A DNA stretch of 64,000 nucleotides from Zanthoxylum bungeanum (lineage: Eukaryota; Streptophyta; Magnoliopsida; Sapindales; Rutaceae), in contig SKCR01007812.1 of assembly GCA_019454045.1 (NCBI GenBank), positions 62,001 through 126,000 of the forward strand, written 5' to 3'. The translations under genes and the position numbers were made by a program. Within the stretch, counting starts at the first letter, position 1. The number at the start of each line of letters is the position of its first letter. The notes under the pieces are model-generated. The model saw only the letters and a list, made by a program, of their open reading frames with translations. It was not told the DNA's origin and ran no database searches. Of this stretch, positions 44,526 through 55,940 are shown one piece after another.

Positions 44526-45060
44526 ATGCCTCCGCGTCCCAGAGTTCGAGGTGCAGGTCGAGTCTGTACTCGTATGATAGCAAATGTTGGCCAACCTTCT
44601 AGGGCACCTCCAGTTGATGAAGAGATTAATTCGTATGATGGGGAAACCTTTGAAGAGAACCTTAATTCTGTTGTAGGAGATTCGCTAGCCTCGGTTTTTG
44701 GAGATAGTACTCCAGTTCATCAGTAATGTTCCTCATGGTACTTACCCTTATCTGTATTTTTACCCTCCAGCATGGGGTCATGGTCCAGCTCAGGGAACTC
44801 CTATAGTTAATGAGGATAATATTGCTAAAAGAGTGAAAGAATATGAAGCTGTTGAGTTTGATGGGAAGAAGATCCCATTGTAGCTGAGAATTTCTTGGAT
44901 AGAGTTGATAAGACTTTTGAGCTGATGAGATTGACTGATGAACAGAAATGTCACCATGTGTATCGACTTTTGACTGAGCAGGCTGATAAATGGTAGTTTT
45001 GTGTCCGTAGAAAATGTCTGGACGTGGCCGTGGTACTGGTATTTAATGTGGGAGAGGTAT
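44526..45060 (+). pseudogene. gag: Gag remnant of the Tekay-like element
   Basis: ATG 44526 gives MPPRPRVRGAGRVCTRMIAN; a TAA at 44724 and several frameshifts follow. Pieces such as VEFDGKKIPL (about 44850), DKTFELMRLTDEQKCHHVYR (about 44909-44968) and LLTEQADKW are typical chromovirus gag. The CCHC region and everything after it are missing. Confidence 0.75.
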
Positions 45061-45369
45061 AGTTTGGTGATGCGTGAGAATGTTGAGTAATAGTATAAAA
45101 ATACCCCATACTTAGTCGATAGATCTTGAATTTGATATAGCTTTAGATGATGTTTATCTGATTGTTGAGGATAACAAGGGTTCTAGACCTATACCTCCAG
45201 TAGTTTCGACAGTTGCCCCATCGTTATTCCTATAGCTGAATCTGACGTGATTTCTATGATTGTACCTAACATGAACCTTTTGTCGCAGTTATAACATCGT
45301 TGTGAGTTAGTAGGTTGAAGACATTAGAACTTTGGTGTTTAAGAGATGAGAAAGAAGACATTGTTGATA

Positions 45370-46735
45370 CTAATATTTAATTAATCAATATTTATGATTA
45401 CATTATGGAATATAACAACTGGGTTGTGTTGCAAGGACATGATCATCTTCGAATTGATAATCTTCCCATTGACGTTTCGCGCGTAGAGACATTGGAATGA
45501 GGCCATCGATGATTTGAATTTCGAGACTGTCAGGAAACTTGATTTTGTTGTAGCCTTGAACGATGCTTCTATATGATTCTTCGATAGTAGTGAAGATTTG
45601 CCAATCTTTATCATTGGTATTGTTTTCTAGAATTCGACGTACTAAGTCTGCGGAAAGAGCTCTAAGATCACAGGAATGATGGGAAGTAATCTCTTCTGGG
45701 AAAATATCATCGTATCCATAGTAAACTCTAAGCTTTGGTCTAGATGGCCAACTTATGAGTCTCCAATTAGTGAGTTGACGTGATGGTATGATTCTTATAA
45801 GATGAATTGGGTGGTAAACGAGCAAATAATCATTCGACCATTATGGGGTAATGGTTTCGATCCAGACAGTAATACTTTTGTGGCGTTTATACCATCGATA
45901 CAAAATATTACTGATGAATGGAGGAAGCTCACCAAGGCTATCTTCTGAGATACCATGATAGTTTGGATGGATTGGACTTGGTCCAAGAATAAATCCATTT
46001 AGGAAACCGAGTTCAAACAAGGTGCCGAGACTCCACTGGCAATGATTGAAGAAATCATGACTGTTGATGAAAACTGTGGAGTGGAATCTGTGATATCCAC
46101 AGTGAACAATCGCTGAATTATTTTTGTATTGGATTAAACCATCTGTTTTTCCATTCCAAATGGTTCTAAGAATGTAACACCACCTCATGAAATTGGTAGG
46201 AACTCTTGCCACGATATCCATTGCAACCTCTTTAGGCAAAAGAGCGGATGGAGCTTCATGGAGACAATCGTAGATATCTCTCCAAAGGTCTCGGACATAT
46301 TTAGAATCGATGATTGCTCGATCAATGACTGGCCATTTACAAAGCTTTTAGTATATCACCTTAGCTCTGACAGATCTTGAATAGGGGTTAGGATTGGCAG
46401 ATGAGGATGCCATTGAAGAAGTTTTTGAGTAATTCCTTAAGAACTCGTGCATCTCTTTATAGAGAGAGATACAAATAATTCTTCATGACAAGATACTTTC
46501 ACAGTATCCATGCATAATTGGAAGGGATAATAATTGTCGAGCTGATTAGATGTAAAGCAGATATTTGAGGGACCTGCAAATCCTCTTTTCAATAGTGGGA
46601 AACTTAAGATAGTGGATTTTGAGTAAATTACTAAAAGCTCTTTACAGCTGTTGTCTGTGTAGGACCCTATGTGGAGCCTTTTCTTTAGGTGATGGGATAG
46701 TTGGTTTGTAAGTTGGGGCACAGGTTTAAAAAAAA
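45370..46735 (-). pseudogene. Foreign segment with a 336-codon minus-strand ORF, two stops, inside the Tekay-like element
   Basis: On the minus strand a single frame runs from ATG 46411-46413 (MASSSANPNPYSRSVRAKVI) to TAA at 45403-45405, 337 codons including the end, broken only by a TAA after residue 21 and another near 45841. A segment ALLPKEVAMDIVARVPTNF (about 46180-46236) resembles the start of an F-box (LP..V...I..RVP), but the rest matches no family I know. A tctataaag TATA-like box lies about 45 bp before the ATG (near 46456). Base composition and strand differ from the host element, and it replaces pol, so it looks like a captured host gene copy. The F-box reading is tentative. Confidence 0.6.
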
Positions 46736-46766
46736 ACAGTGATTGGTAGGAATGCGACTACTGCTT

Positions 46767-46968
46767 TTAGATTGAGTTGAGAGAATACTTGACTTACGCT
46801 GAAGAACCAGTGAGAATTCTGGCTAGAGAGTTGAGACAGCTGAGAAGCAGGACGATTCCTTTGGTGAAAGTCATATGGGGTAAACACTCGAAAGCGGAAG
46901 CTACTTGGGAGCGTGAGGAATACATGAGGAATAAATATCCTCATTTGTTTCCACCCTCTGGTATGTGA
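46767..46968 (+). pseudogene. Integrase C-terminal end of the Tekay-like element
   Basis: Reads REYLTYAEEPVRILARELRQ, IPLVKVIWGKHSKAEATWER and ends KYPHLFPPSGM with TGA. This is the usual last part of Tekay/Del polyproteins. It follows the foreign segment directly. Confidence 0.82.
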
Positions 46969-46986
46969 ATTTCGAGGACGAAATTC

Positions 46987-47004
46987 TTTTTAGGGGGAGA
47001 TAGT
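46987..47004 (+). promoter_or_regulatory. Polypurine tract of the Tekay-like element
   Basis: ttttagggggagatagt lies immediately before the 3' LTR start at 47005. Confidence 0.75.
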
Positions 47005-48802
47005 TGTAACCCCCAAATTATTTTTACCCATATTTTATCTTTATTTTATTATTCTTGGTGAGTGAAATTTAAGGACTAAATTATTAAGTTTGTGGAAGTT
47101 GGAATAAAAAATGCGGTTAAGGACAAGTTTAGGGTGGCAATTGATATTCGCCATGTAAGTATATATTTTGCACACACACAACCCTATTTTCTAACCACAG
47201 CAGCCACCGAGAGCAGGCGAGAGAGAAGAAAGAGAAAAGAAGAAAAAAAGAGGTTTTGGTCCCGATCCGGCCGATTCGAAGTTCAAACCCGACCGAGTCC
47301 TTAAGGAAAAGCGTAGATCTCGTCGAGAGGATCATTTTGGTGGTGGTTTCATCTCGGGAAACTCCAAATTTTTGTAGAGATCTTGGTAAGAATCTTTTTA
47401 TGGTTTTTCTTGATTTCCTGTTGATCCGGAACTCCGATCGACAAACCGTCAGCGGCATTAGAACCGGGATGAGGAGAGGTACGCTCGGCCGTCGGAAACT
47501 TCTTCATCCGACCGGAGCGTGGCGCTCACGCGCGCCTCACGTGGCGGCACGTGAGGCCCACGCGCAGACATAAGGGGAGGCGTGTGGACCCCACGCGCCA
47601 GGCAGAATTATGCCGCTGATTTCCCTAGTCTCCTCCGTGATTTTCAGACCATTCCGAGTAGTAACGGACCTCCGAATCTTAATTTTCGTTAAGTTTACGA
47701 GAGCGACCGAACCACGTTTCTCGCATATTCTTTCATCTATTCTAATTAGGATTATGTTCCTTATAGTAAATTCTTTTGACTGTTAGGTGATCGTGATACC
47801 GTAAGCAGAGACGGTCCTGCTGCCTAGTTCCTTTATCTGTAGTCAGCTCACCAGGTGCGTGGATAAGCCTGTAACATTGATATTTTCAAAAGTATACAGT
47901 ATGTATGTTTTCTTAAATGAATTTTAAGGTAATGCGTTAATGAGTTTGTTTTTAGAAAGTCTATATTTTTGCTACGAAGTATAGATCGAATATTGATTAT
48001 GTTGAAATCATGTGTTTGTGATATATGAGAAACTTGCATGATTTGAGATATATGAGCATGGATTTTGGAAATGATTTTTATGTTAGGATGCACCCCGTGT
48101 ACATATATGTGCCAGATTATTTGCCGTGAGATGGGGTCTCATGTTGCCAGTTTTGCTCCGGATGCCAGTTATTGCCGTGGGGATGCCCCATGTTGCCAAC
48201 TTTGCCGTATTGTTACGAGAGTGTGCATATAGATGAATAAACAGCTTTATTATTCAGAGTATTCTTGAGCAGTATGAGTTTTATGAGAAATGAGATTTAT
48301 GATTTCAAGTAAATGTTGAATTTATTGATTTACAGCCTTATGTACTTATTTATAGTATGAAATACTTATTCGATCCACCTTGTTACTTTTTTATCCACGG
48401 CACTAAGCTGTGATCCATTGCACTAAACGTGAGCTTACCCATTTCCTTAACATTTCAGGTTCAGCAGTTTAGTAGATTATCATTTCCATCTGCTTTTTCG
48501 TCATCATTTCCTGCCAGTAGAGAAAGGTTGTGCCAACAGTAGAGTGTCTTTATTATGTATTTTCTTGGAAGAATTTGTTGTCTAATGTTAGACATTGAGC
48601 CTTTAATTGATACTGAGGATATTGTGTTTCCTTCATGGATATTTTTTTTGTTGAGTTGGATCATGGAGATCCTATGTTATGATGATATTTTCAGTTTAGA
48701 TTTTTCCTTGTATTTGGAGGATTAGTCCATATTACAGGGGAAACTCTGCCAGTTTCTAGTCTCCGTCCCACCCTTACCATACCCCGTGGGACGGGTGTGA
48801 CA
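47005..48802 (+). repeat. 3' LTR of the Tekay-like element (1798 bp)
   Basis: Direct repeat of 42587-44419 with scattered substitutions; it ends ggtgtgaca at 48802 before the TSD cgagc. Confidence 0.9.
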
Positions 48803-48807
48803 CGAGC

Positions 48808-50117
48808 TTTGGATAATATGGACACTAACTACAATCATTAAGAACACATGTTTCAGGGGTCCACATGTTTATGCAATTACCATGTTAGGCCATGTGGCGG
48901 AAAGTTTGTATGTGTAAATCATATTATATCAAGCATGTCTCTTGTATTTCATGTGCGTTGTAGCTCAATCATGCATGTATTTAAGGTTGGACAACTTAAT
49001 TGTTAAAGATAGCACGTCACACATGTACAAGTCATGAGACTCAAGGAGATGGTAACACCGTCTCCTGCCGGTCACGTCATGTGAAATTAGGATGTTACAT
49101 TTTTCCTTCAATAATATAATCATCTTCTCTCTTCAAATGCATAATGACTTGTATAGGATAAGTATACAGATGATGTGATACGTTTGTCCATAAATAAATA
49201 TATATATATATATATATATATATTAAATTTGAAATTAATCAATTATTATAATATTTATACTATTAATCCTGATGTAATTCTTAATATCCCCTTAATCCAC
49301 TGTTGATTTGTACTCTCTTCTTAATTCTCACAACTTTGGAGCCCTCCTATTAATTTAAGAAAATCCATTAAATGAAGATGGATTATTTTTCTCCTTATGG
49401 CTATTTTTCCGATCTAATATTCATGGGTTTTCCTATGAAATCGTCTTTAATTTATTTCATAACCACAAGATTATTACATTACTGAAGAGTTTGAGGAGCA
49501 TCTATTTTGTTAATTCCAAATTCCGACTGTTATGTAACTAAAGAGTTTGGCACTCTTCGAATCAAAATCATTTTCATTATTCCATCATTGTCTCTGCATT
49601 CACTTTACATTTCTTATTCTTCTTTAATTATTTTAATAAAAAAAAACAACCAAAAAATATATTTGCATAGCATATTCAAATATTTAATTGCATTTGATTA
49701 CTTTTAATTAAAATATATATTTCAGATCTATAAATATTGAATGATCATTTCAAGGCAGCATAATCAAAGTCGGAATGGAAAATAGAACTTGAGCATCGAC
49801 ATAGACATCAATCGGTGCAAAGGCTAGGCTCTGCAATCTAGCGGATGCGGATTTGTTCTCTGTCATAAATGCGAGTAATTTATTGCTAGTGATTTTTTTT
49901 TTCCCATTCATATCGTAATTTATGTATTAAAAATTTCAAATTGTATTGCGGATGCTTTATAATATTCATTTTGATTCCCATGTAAAATTCAAAGTTTTCA
50001 CTCTAATTTTTCTTAAGCCACCAGTTAAACAGAAAAAAAAAATATTGAAATGACTTTTAACACATATTTTGTTTGTATAGGGAAGAAGCCACCGATGATG
50101 TTTCTGGGATTGAGGAG
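48808..50117. other. AT-rich spacer
   Basis: No gene is supported. It holds a (TA)n run at about 49200-49224 and otherwise nothing I recognise. Confidence 0.5.
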
Positions 50118-50227
50118 ATAGTATATCATGTTTCGGGTGTATATGTCATCTCTCTCACAGCAGCTGGGTCCCACATAGTTGTGGGTCTAACTGTTGTGAG
50201 AGATATGACATATACACCCGAAATATA
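50118..50227. mobile_element. Hairpin-forming miniature inverted repeat of about 110 bp
   Basis: Two arms of about 50 bp (50119-50168 and 50176-50226) are inverted with few mismatches: tttcgggtgtatatgtcat on the left is matched by atgacatatacacccgaaa on the right, with a short loop near gtcccacatagttgtggg. A foldback MITE or snap-back element fits; I see no clear TSD. Confidence 0.6.
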
Positions 50228-50278
50228 ATATAATTTTCGGGGATTGAGTGGGCCGGTTAGAGAAAGAAAGGAATATTG

Positions 50279-50483
50279 TGATAAGATTCCATAATCAAGA
50301 TAATTGAAGGGAGAAAATCAAGGAATATCAATTTTTGAATCTTTTGTAATTATGTCATTTATCTAGTAATTAATCTCTTTCCTATTTTAAATTTCAAACA
50401 ATGTGTATATATAGTACTAAATGTCATTGTGAAATATAAGAGAAAATATATATTTCTTCAACTTGTCCTCTTCGATTTCTACA
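50279..50483 (+). repeat. 5' LTR of the copia element (205 bp)
   Basis: Runs tgataagatt...tttctaca. A tgtatatatagta TATA-like motif is at about 50402-50414. It differs from the 3' LTR at three bases. Confidence 0.93.
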
Positions 50484-50495
50484 TGGTATCAGCGC
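50484..50495 (+). promoter_or_regulatory. Primer binding site of the copia element (tRNA-Met)
   Basis: tggtatcagcgc abuts the LTR end; tggtatcag pairs with initiator tRNA-Met. Confidence 0.88.
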
Positions 50496-50570
50496 CCAGA
50501 TCCCTTCTATAATTTTTTTTTCCAACATCACTTGGCAAACTTTTCTCCACTATCTCCATCCTCCGTTCCA

Positions 50571-51590
50571 ATGGCCTCCGACGGTACCCAAAATGTAATT
50601 CCCAACACCCAAGAACCTACAAAACCTTTGATCATATTTGCCATCCACAACTCAATCAAACTCACATCAACGAATTATCTCTCCTGGAAAACCCAATTGA
50701 AGCCATTCTCATCGGCTACGATTTACAAAAACACATTGATGGAAATCATCAAACCCCACAACGTACCGTCACCACCAATAATGTCACTTCTCCAAATCTC
50801 GAATATCATACATGGCTACGCCAAGACAAACTGATTTTTGCAGCTCTGGTCGGCACCCTATCATCATCACTAGTCCCTCTCATCACCCAATCCACCACCA
50901 CCTATGAAGCCTGGCAAACACTTGCCAACACCTATGCCCGTCCATCTCGGGGTCACATCAAACAACTCAAAGATCATCTTAAACACATCACCAAAGGCCC
51001 TAAAACCATTACCGAATACATGCAATTCATCAAAACCACAGCCGATCAACTTGCCGCCATTGGTAAACCTCTTGACCATGGAGATCTAATTGAAAAGGTG
51101 TTTAACGGACTTGACGATAACTATCAGTCCATCATCGACTCTGTCAATGGTCGTGATTCCACTATTCTCTTTGATGAACTCCATGAAAAACTCATCAACA
51201 AGGAGTTATCTCTCCGCGATAGGACCAGCTCCCCTTCCCACCCGGCATCCGCACATCCCACCAATGTTCGGACCTACAACCGACCACATCCTAATAACAC
51301 TGCCCAGACCGGTCGGTTTACACCAACCACCAACCACCAACTTCCCAGAAACACTTCCACCAACACTAGAACCGACCGACATCCTCCTCGTCCATTTCTT
51401 GGTCGTTGCCAATGGTGCTGCAATCAAGGCCATGTGGTCTCCCAATGCCCTCTCTTCCGCCAACACTTCCCCGGTGCGCAACCACCAACTCGGTCGACCA
51501 ACTCCTCCAACCCTCGCACGCCCAGACCCTGGCAATATCAAGCAAATGCTACCACCACCTCTTCATCCAACCCAACTGGCTTCTCGACAG
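50571..51590 (+). pseudogene. gag: Gag of the copia element
   Basis: ATG 50571 opens MASDGTQNVIPNTQEPTKPL. A one-base loss near 50699 shifts the frame; the following part reads HTWLRQDKLIFAALVGTLSS and later TTYEAWQTLANTYARPSRGH, typical of copia gag (UBN2). The zinc knuckle CQWCCNQGHVVSQC (C-x2-C-x4-H-x4-C) is at about 51410-51451. A second one-base loss between 51540 and 51580 separates gag from protease. Otherwise well kept, in line with the young LTRs. Confidence 0.87.
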
Positions 51591-52353
51591 TGGAGCCTCA
51601 CATCATGTCACTACTGATCTGAACAACCTTGCTCTCCACCATCCTTATGACGGAACAGATGAAATAATGATCGGTGACGGCACTGCACTCCCCATTTCCC
51701 ACCACGGTTCTACCTCTCTTAATACTATAACTAACTCTTTTACCTTATCCAATGTTTTATATGTACCCAATATGAAACGTAATCTCATCTCCATTTCTCA
51801 ATTTTGCAAGTCCAATAACACTTCCTTTGAGTTTTTACCATCTTCTTTTCATGTGAAGGATCTCCGCACGGGGGCAGTTCTGTTGCAGGGTCGAACTAAA
51901 GATGGTGTCTACGAATGGCCGACCTCCCCCACTCGGTCCCCTCTAATCGCCTTTTCAAGTGTCAGCACCACTGTACCTGAGTGGCATCATCGGCTCGGAC
52001 ATCCCTCGTCGTCAATCTTCAAACGCATCATGTCTTCATTTAACTCTGCTGTCTCTAATTCCTTTAATTCAATTTATCATTGTAATGCCTGCCAATGCAA
52101 TAAAAGTCACAAATTACCGTTCTCTTCCTCCACTCTTACTACCTCTGCGCCTCTTGAAGTTATATATACAGATTTATGGACCTCCCCGGTCTACTCCTTC
52201 GACAACTTCAAATACTACATAATCTTTATCGACCACTTCACCAAATACATATGGCTTTATCCCCTAAAACGAAAATCCGACACCCGTGATGTCTTTGTGC
52301 GCTTCAAGGCACTGGTCGAAAAATTCTTCAATCGCCCTATAATATCACTCTAA
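51577..52353 (+). pseudogene. Protease and integrase N-terminal and core region of the copia element
   Basis: WLLDSGASHHVT (about 51577-51612) is the protease active site with an intact D-S-G. It is followed by the GAG-pre-integrase HHCC finger (H-x4-H... C-x2-C, with EWHHRLGHPS around 51978 and HCNACQCNKSHK around 52078) and the integrase core YTDLWTSPV with its first Asp (about 52170). A stop (TAA 52351-52353) and a frameshift follow just before the second Asp block. Confidence 0.87.
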
Positions 52354-52897
52354 TCTGACAATGGGGGGATACCAAGCCCTCTCTTCCTTCCTAACAATCC
52401 ATGGGGTCTCCCATCTCACTTCTCCTCCTCACACTCCTGAGCACAATGGGTACTCTGAACGTCGTCATCGACATATCGTCGAGACATGTCTTTCTCTTCT
52501 TACTCACTCCTCCATACCTCTCTCATATTGGCCCTTTGCGTTCTCCACTGCAATCTATCTTATAAATCGCATGCCCTCACCGACCTTACATCATCACTCA
52601 CCCTATCAAAAACTCTTCGGTCATATGCCGAACTACTCGAAACTTCACAGCTTTGGCTGTCTCTGTTACCCTTGGCTCCGTCCATACACATCTCACAAAC
52701 TTCAGTCTCGGTCCTCTCCTTGTGTCTTCGTAGGATATTCCCTCACTCAGAGGGCTTATCTCTGTCTCGAGCCTTCCACAAATCGACTTTACACCTCCCG
52801 ACATGTCCGCTTCGTTGAGTCAATTTTTCCCTTTGCCAATCTCCTTTGTCTCCTTCCCGTGCCACTCCTTACACCATCTCTGAATGGTGCTCCATGA
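52354..52897 (+). pseudogene. Integrase core C-terminal half of the copia element
   Basis: SDNGG follows the stop; the frame from 52361 reads YQALSSFLTIHG then PPHTPEHNGYSERRHRHIVE with the catalytic Glu, then FGCLCYPWLRPYTSHKL and the PCVFVGYS block. The frame ends at 52897 in a region that no longer resembles integrase, where sequence has been lost. Confidence 0.85.
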
Positions 52898-52979
52898 CCT
52901 TACCGGTACTGGACCCACCATTGCAGAATGTCTACCCTGCACCCCGACAGAATTCCACACCCATCAATGCCCCGAGCCA

Positions 52980-54389
52980 ACCTCCCCCTCCACCTCACAT
53001 TACTCACACAGGTACAAAGCTCGATTAGTTGCCAATGGATTCCATCAACGTCCTGGCGTGGATTACTATGAAACCTTCAGCCCAGTTATCAAGCCGACCA
53101 CAATTCGGATTGTTCTCAGTCTTGCGGTTAGTCAAGGATGGTCTCTCCGACAACTTGACATCAACAATGCCTTTCTTCAAGGCACTCTCAATGAAGATGT
53201 TTATATGTCACAACCTTCGGGCTTCATTGATCGGGATCACCCCAACCACGTCTGCAAACTTCGCAAAGCCATCTACGGCCTCAAACAAGCTCCTCGAGCA
53301 TGGTACCATGAACTGCGTCAATTTCTTCTACAGTCCGGCTTCACCAACTCACAGGCCGACACCTCACTGTTCATCTTCAACAACGCCCACACCACACTAT
53401 ATCTCTTAGTCTATGTCGACGACATCATCATCACTGGAAATGATATTGCAGCTGTCCGCCGTTTCATTGACCAACTCTCTCAACGCTTCTCTCTCAAGGA
53501 CCTTGGCCAACTTGCTTATTTCCTTGGGGTTGAGGTTACTACCCACAACAATGATCTTTTCCTTAGTCAACGCAAGTACATTGCCGATCTGCTCACCAGA
53601 ACCCACATGATTGACGCCAAGCCAGCCCCAACTCCTCTGGCGACAACCCCAACACTCACATTACAATCTGGATCTCCTTTACCTGATCCGACCGAGTACA
53701 GAACTATTGTCGGGAGCCTCCAGTATCTCTCTCTCACTCGACCAGACATTGCTTATACTGTAAACAAACTTTCTCAGTTTATGCATCAACCGACCGAGGA
53801 CCATTGGCATGCAGTCAAGCGTCTACTGCGATATCTCTGTGGCACTCTGGACCATGGCATATTTCTCCGCCGGAACTCCCCTCTCGCACTACATGCCTTT
53901 TCCGACGCTGATTGGGCTGGCAACAAGGACGACTTCACCTCCACTGGTGCTTACATAGTATATCTGGGTCATAATCCTATTTCCTGGAGCTCAAAGAAAC
54001 AACGCTCTGTTGCACGCTCATCCACTGAGGCTGAGTACCGATCAGTAGCCTCCACTGCTGCCGAAATTAGATGGATTTGTGCTCTCCTTACTGAACTTGG
54101 TGTCACTCTCTCTCTCTAACCAGTAATCTACTGTGACAATGTTGGGGCAACCAATTTATGCTCCAATCCTGTTTTCCACTCACGCATGAAACACGTCGCG
54201 CTTGACTACCACTTCATCCGGGAACAAGTTCAAAATGGTCTACTTCGGGTCTCACACATCTATGGAGCTGACCAACTAGCGGACGCCCTCACCAAACCGC
54301 TTGCTCGGTCTCCTTTCAATTCACTCAAGTCCAAGATCAGACTCTCTCCACGACCGTCCATCTTGCGGGGGCATGATAAGATTCCATAA
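52980..54389 (+). pseudogene. RT and RNase H of the copia element (5' part of RT missing)
   Basis: RT similarity starts abruptly at [20 protein letters not shown]; the usual preceding 60-70 residues and the integrase C-terminal linker are absent, so several hundred bases are deleted near 52900-53000. [10 protein letters not shown] carries the first Asp and [14 protein letters not shown] (about 53405-53446) the YVDD. RNase H has [17 protein letters not shown] and, after a TAA at 54117-54119, the YCDN block and [12 protein letters not shown]. Confidence 0.88.
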
Positions 54390-54578
54390 TCAAGATAATT
54401 GAAGGGAGAAAATCAAGGAATATCAATTTTTGAATCTTTTGTAATTATGTCATTTATCTAGTAGTTAATCTCTTTCCTATTTTAAATTTCAAACAATGTG
54501 TATATATAGTACTAAATGTCATTGTGAAATATAAGAGAAAAGATATATTTCTTCAACTTGTCCTCTTCAATTTCTACA
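54374..54578 (+). repeat. 3' LTR of the copia element (205 bp)
   Basis: Preceded by the purine tract cttgcgggggca (54362-54373). Three substitutions against the 5' LTR. Confidence 0.93.
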
Positions 54579-54583
54579 TATTG

Positions 54584-55271
54584 ATCATCCATTGAGTATT
54601 TGTATTGGATTATGTGTTTTCAGTGTTTAATTGGGATATGTATTTCAATTGTGGCTATTTTTCAGGAGGTTTGTGTAAGGATTAAGACAATTATTTGACT
54701 GTTACATGTGAGTAATTTTTTTAGAAAATTATATTTCAGTACTAAAGTAAGTTTTGATAACATGTTGTTGAGTTAATATTGTATAATTAGTCAAAGCAAT
54801 TCTTTTGCTAATTTTGGTTGATGATTTCAGGAGGAATGATTAATAGTTACTTCAAGCAAGCATTATCTCTGTAATTTTTATTTTATTTTATCTGAATTGT
54901 GTGCACAATTTCTGTTTGTTTGCCTCTTTTATTTCGGTAGGAATCAGGGAAAAATGGGTTATTAGAGAATTTAACCAAACCTAACCCGAGACACTTATTT
55001 CTGTCCTCGTATATCTCTCCCTTTTTGTGTTAATCTGTTGTATTGTTATATGATAATCTTGTTCGTTTAATGAAGATTTCTTTCCTAATTTGGTATTTTT
55101 CATATTATTATTATTATTTTAACAAGAATTACAATAAAAAATCATACACCGAGAATCAAAATGAACTTGCGTATTGTGCGAACTTAATGATAATTATTAT
55201 AATATAGAAAGAAGATGATTGATTATTACATATTATATGTTTTTTAACTGTGCATATAAATAGTCATGAGT
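54584..55271. other. AT-rich spacer
   Basis: No gene or known repeat seen. Rich in short T and A runs. Confidence 0.5.
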
Positions 55272-55279
55272 ATTATTAT

Positions 55280-55932
55280 TAGGTGTGAGTAAAATCGGTT
55301 TCAGTTTCGGTTTCGAGTGCAACCGGAACTTATCCATCCTAATATTTTAAAACGGAAACTTACATAATTAAATAGGATATCCTATTTATTGGTTACGGTT
55401 CAATTCCGAGTTATCCAATTCTAACATTTAAAAACGGAAACTTACTCAATTAAATAGAATACCTTATTTATTGGTTACAGTTAGATTCCGGGTTATCAAA
55501 ATTTTCATTTGCTCAATGTATTTTTTTTTACTTCAAACCCCTGTTCCTGAAAAAAAAAAACTGACCATAAAAATTTTACGGAAGCCCTGATCATCGACAC
55601 AAGCACCATCACGCCATACAATATCCAATCTCTTATTCATCAAATGGTTCCTCTTGTTCACGCTAAGGCCAAAAAAAAGAAAGTCGATGAAAATGTGGAT
55701 GCAGAAGCTGGAGAATTTGTTCAGCATGAGCATAAATAGGAGGAATACAAGCAAAATTCAGAAATCGGTTTCAAATTTCGGTTCCGATTCCTACCTCACT
55801 AGAATCAGAATCAGATCGAAAAAAATCGATTCCGGGTGGAATCGGAACCGACCTTAAAAGAATCGGTTGAATTGAAAAATCGATCCGGTTCCTTATAATT
55901 TCGGATAAAATCGGAACAGATGCTCACCCCTA
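55280..55932. mobile_element. hAT-type MITE, 653 bp
   Basis: TSD attattat (55272-55279, 55933-55940) flanks ends taggtgtgag and ctcacccct-a. Subterminal regions carry ggtttcggtt and cggttccg motifs on the two sides. A central stretch (about 55560-55740) is unrelated and may be extra cargo. Confidence 0.8.
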
Positions 55933-55940
55933 ATTATTAT

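Larger units (their letters stand above)
42587..48802 (+). mobile_element. Tekay/Del-like Ty3/gypsy element with pol replaced by foreign sequence
   Basis: LTRs 42587-44419 and 47005-48802 (tgtaac...gtgaca) are flanked by the TSD cgagc (42582-42586, 48803-48807). PBS tggtatcaga at 44425 pairs with initiator tRNA-Met. Internal region is only 2.6 kb: a gag remnant, about 1.4 kb of unrelated sequence, then the integrase/chromodomain-proximal C-terminal end and a PPT. The gag start MPPRPRVRGAGR and integrase end REYLTYAEEPVRILAREL suit the chromovirus Tekay/Del group. It is non-autonomous. Confidence 0.9.
50279..54578 (+). mobile_element. Ty1/copia element (Ale/Retrofit-like), 4.3 kb, young but defective
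   Basis: LTRs of 205 bp (50279-50483, 54374-54578) differ at only 3 positions and are flanked by the TSD tattg (50274-50278, 54579-54583). PBS tggtatcagcgc follows the 5' LTR directly. Domain order gag, protease, integrase, RT, RNase H is copia type. Small size, short LTRs and overall sequence suggest the Ale/Retrofit lineage. Frameshifts in gag, before protease and in integrase, plus loss of sequence between integrase and RT, make it non-autonomous. Confidence 0.92.
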
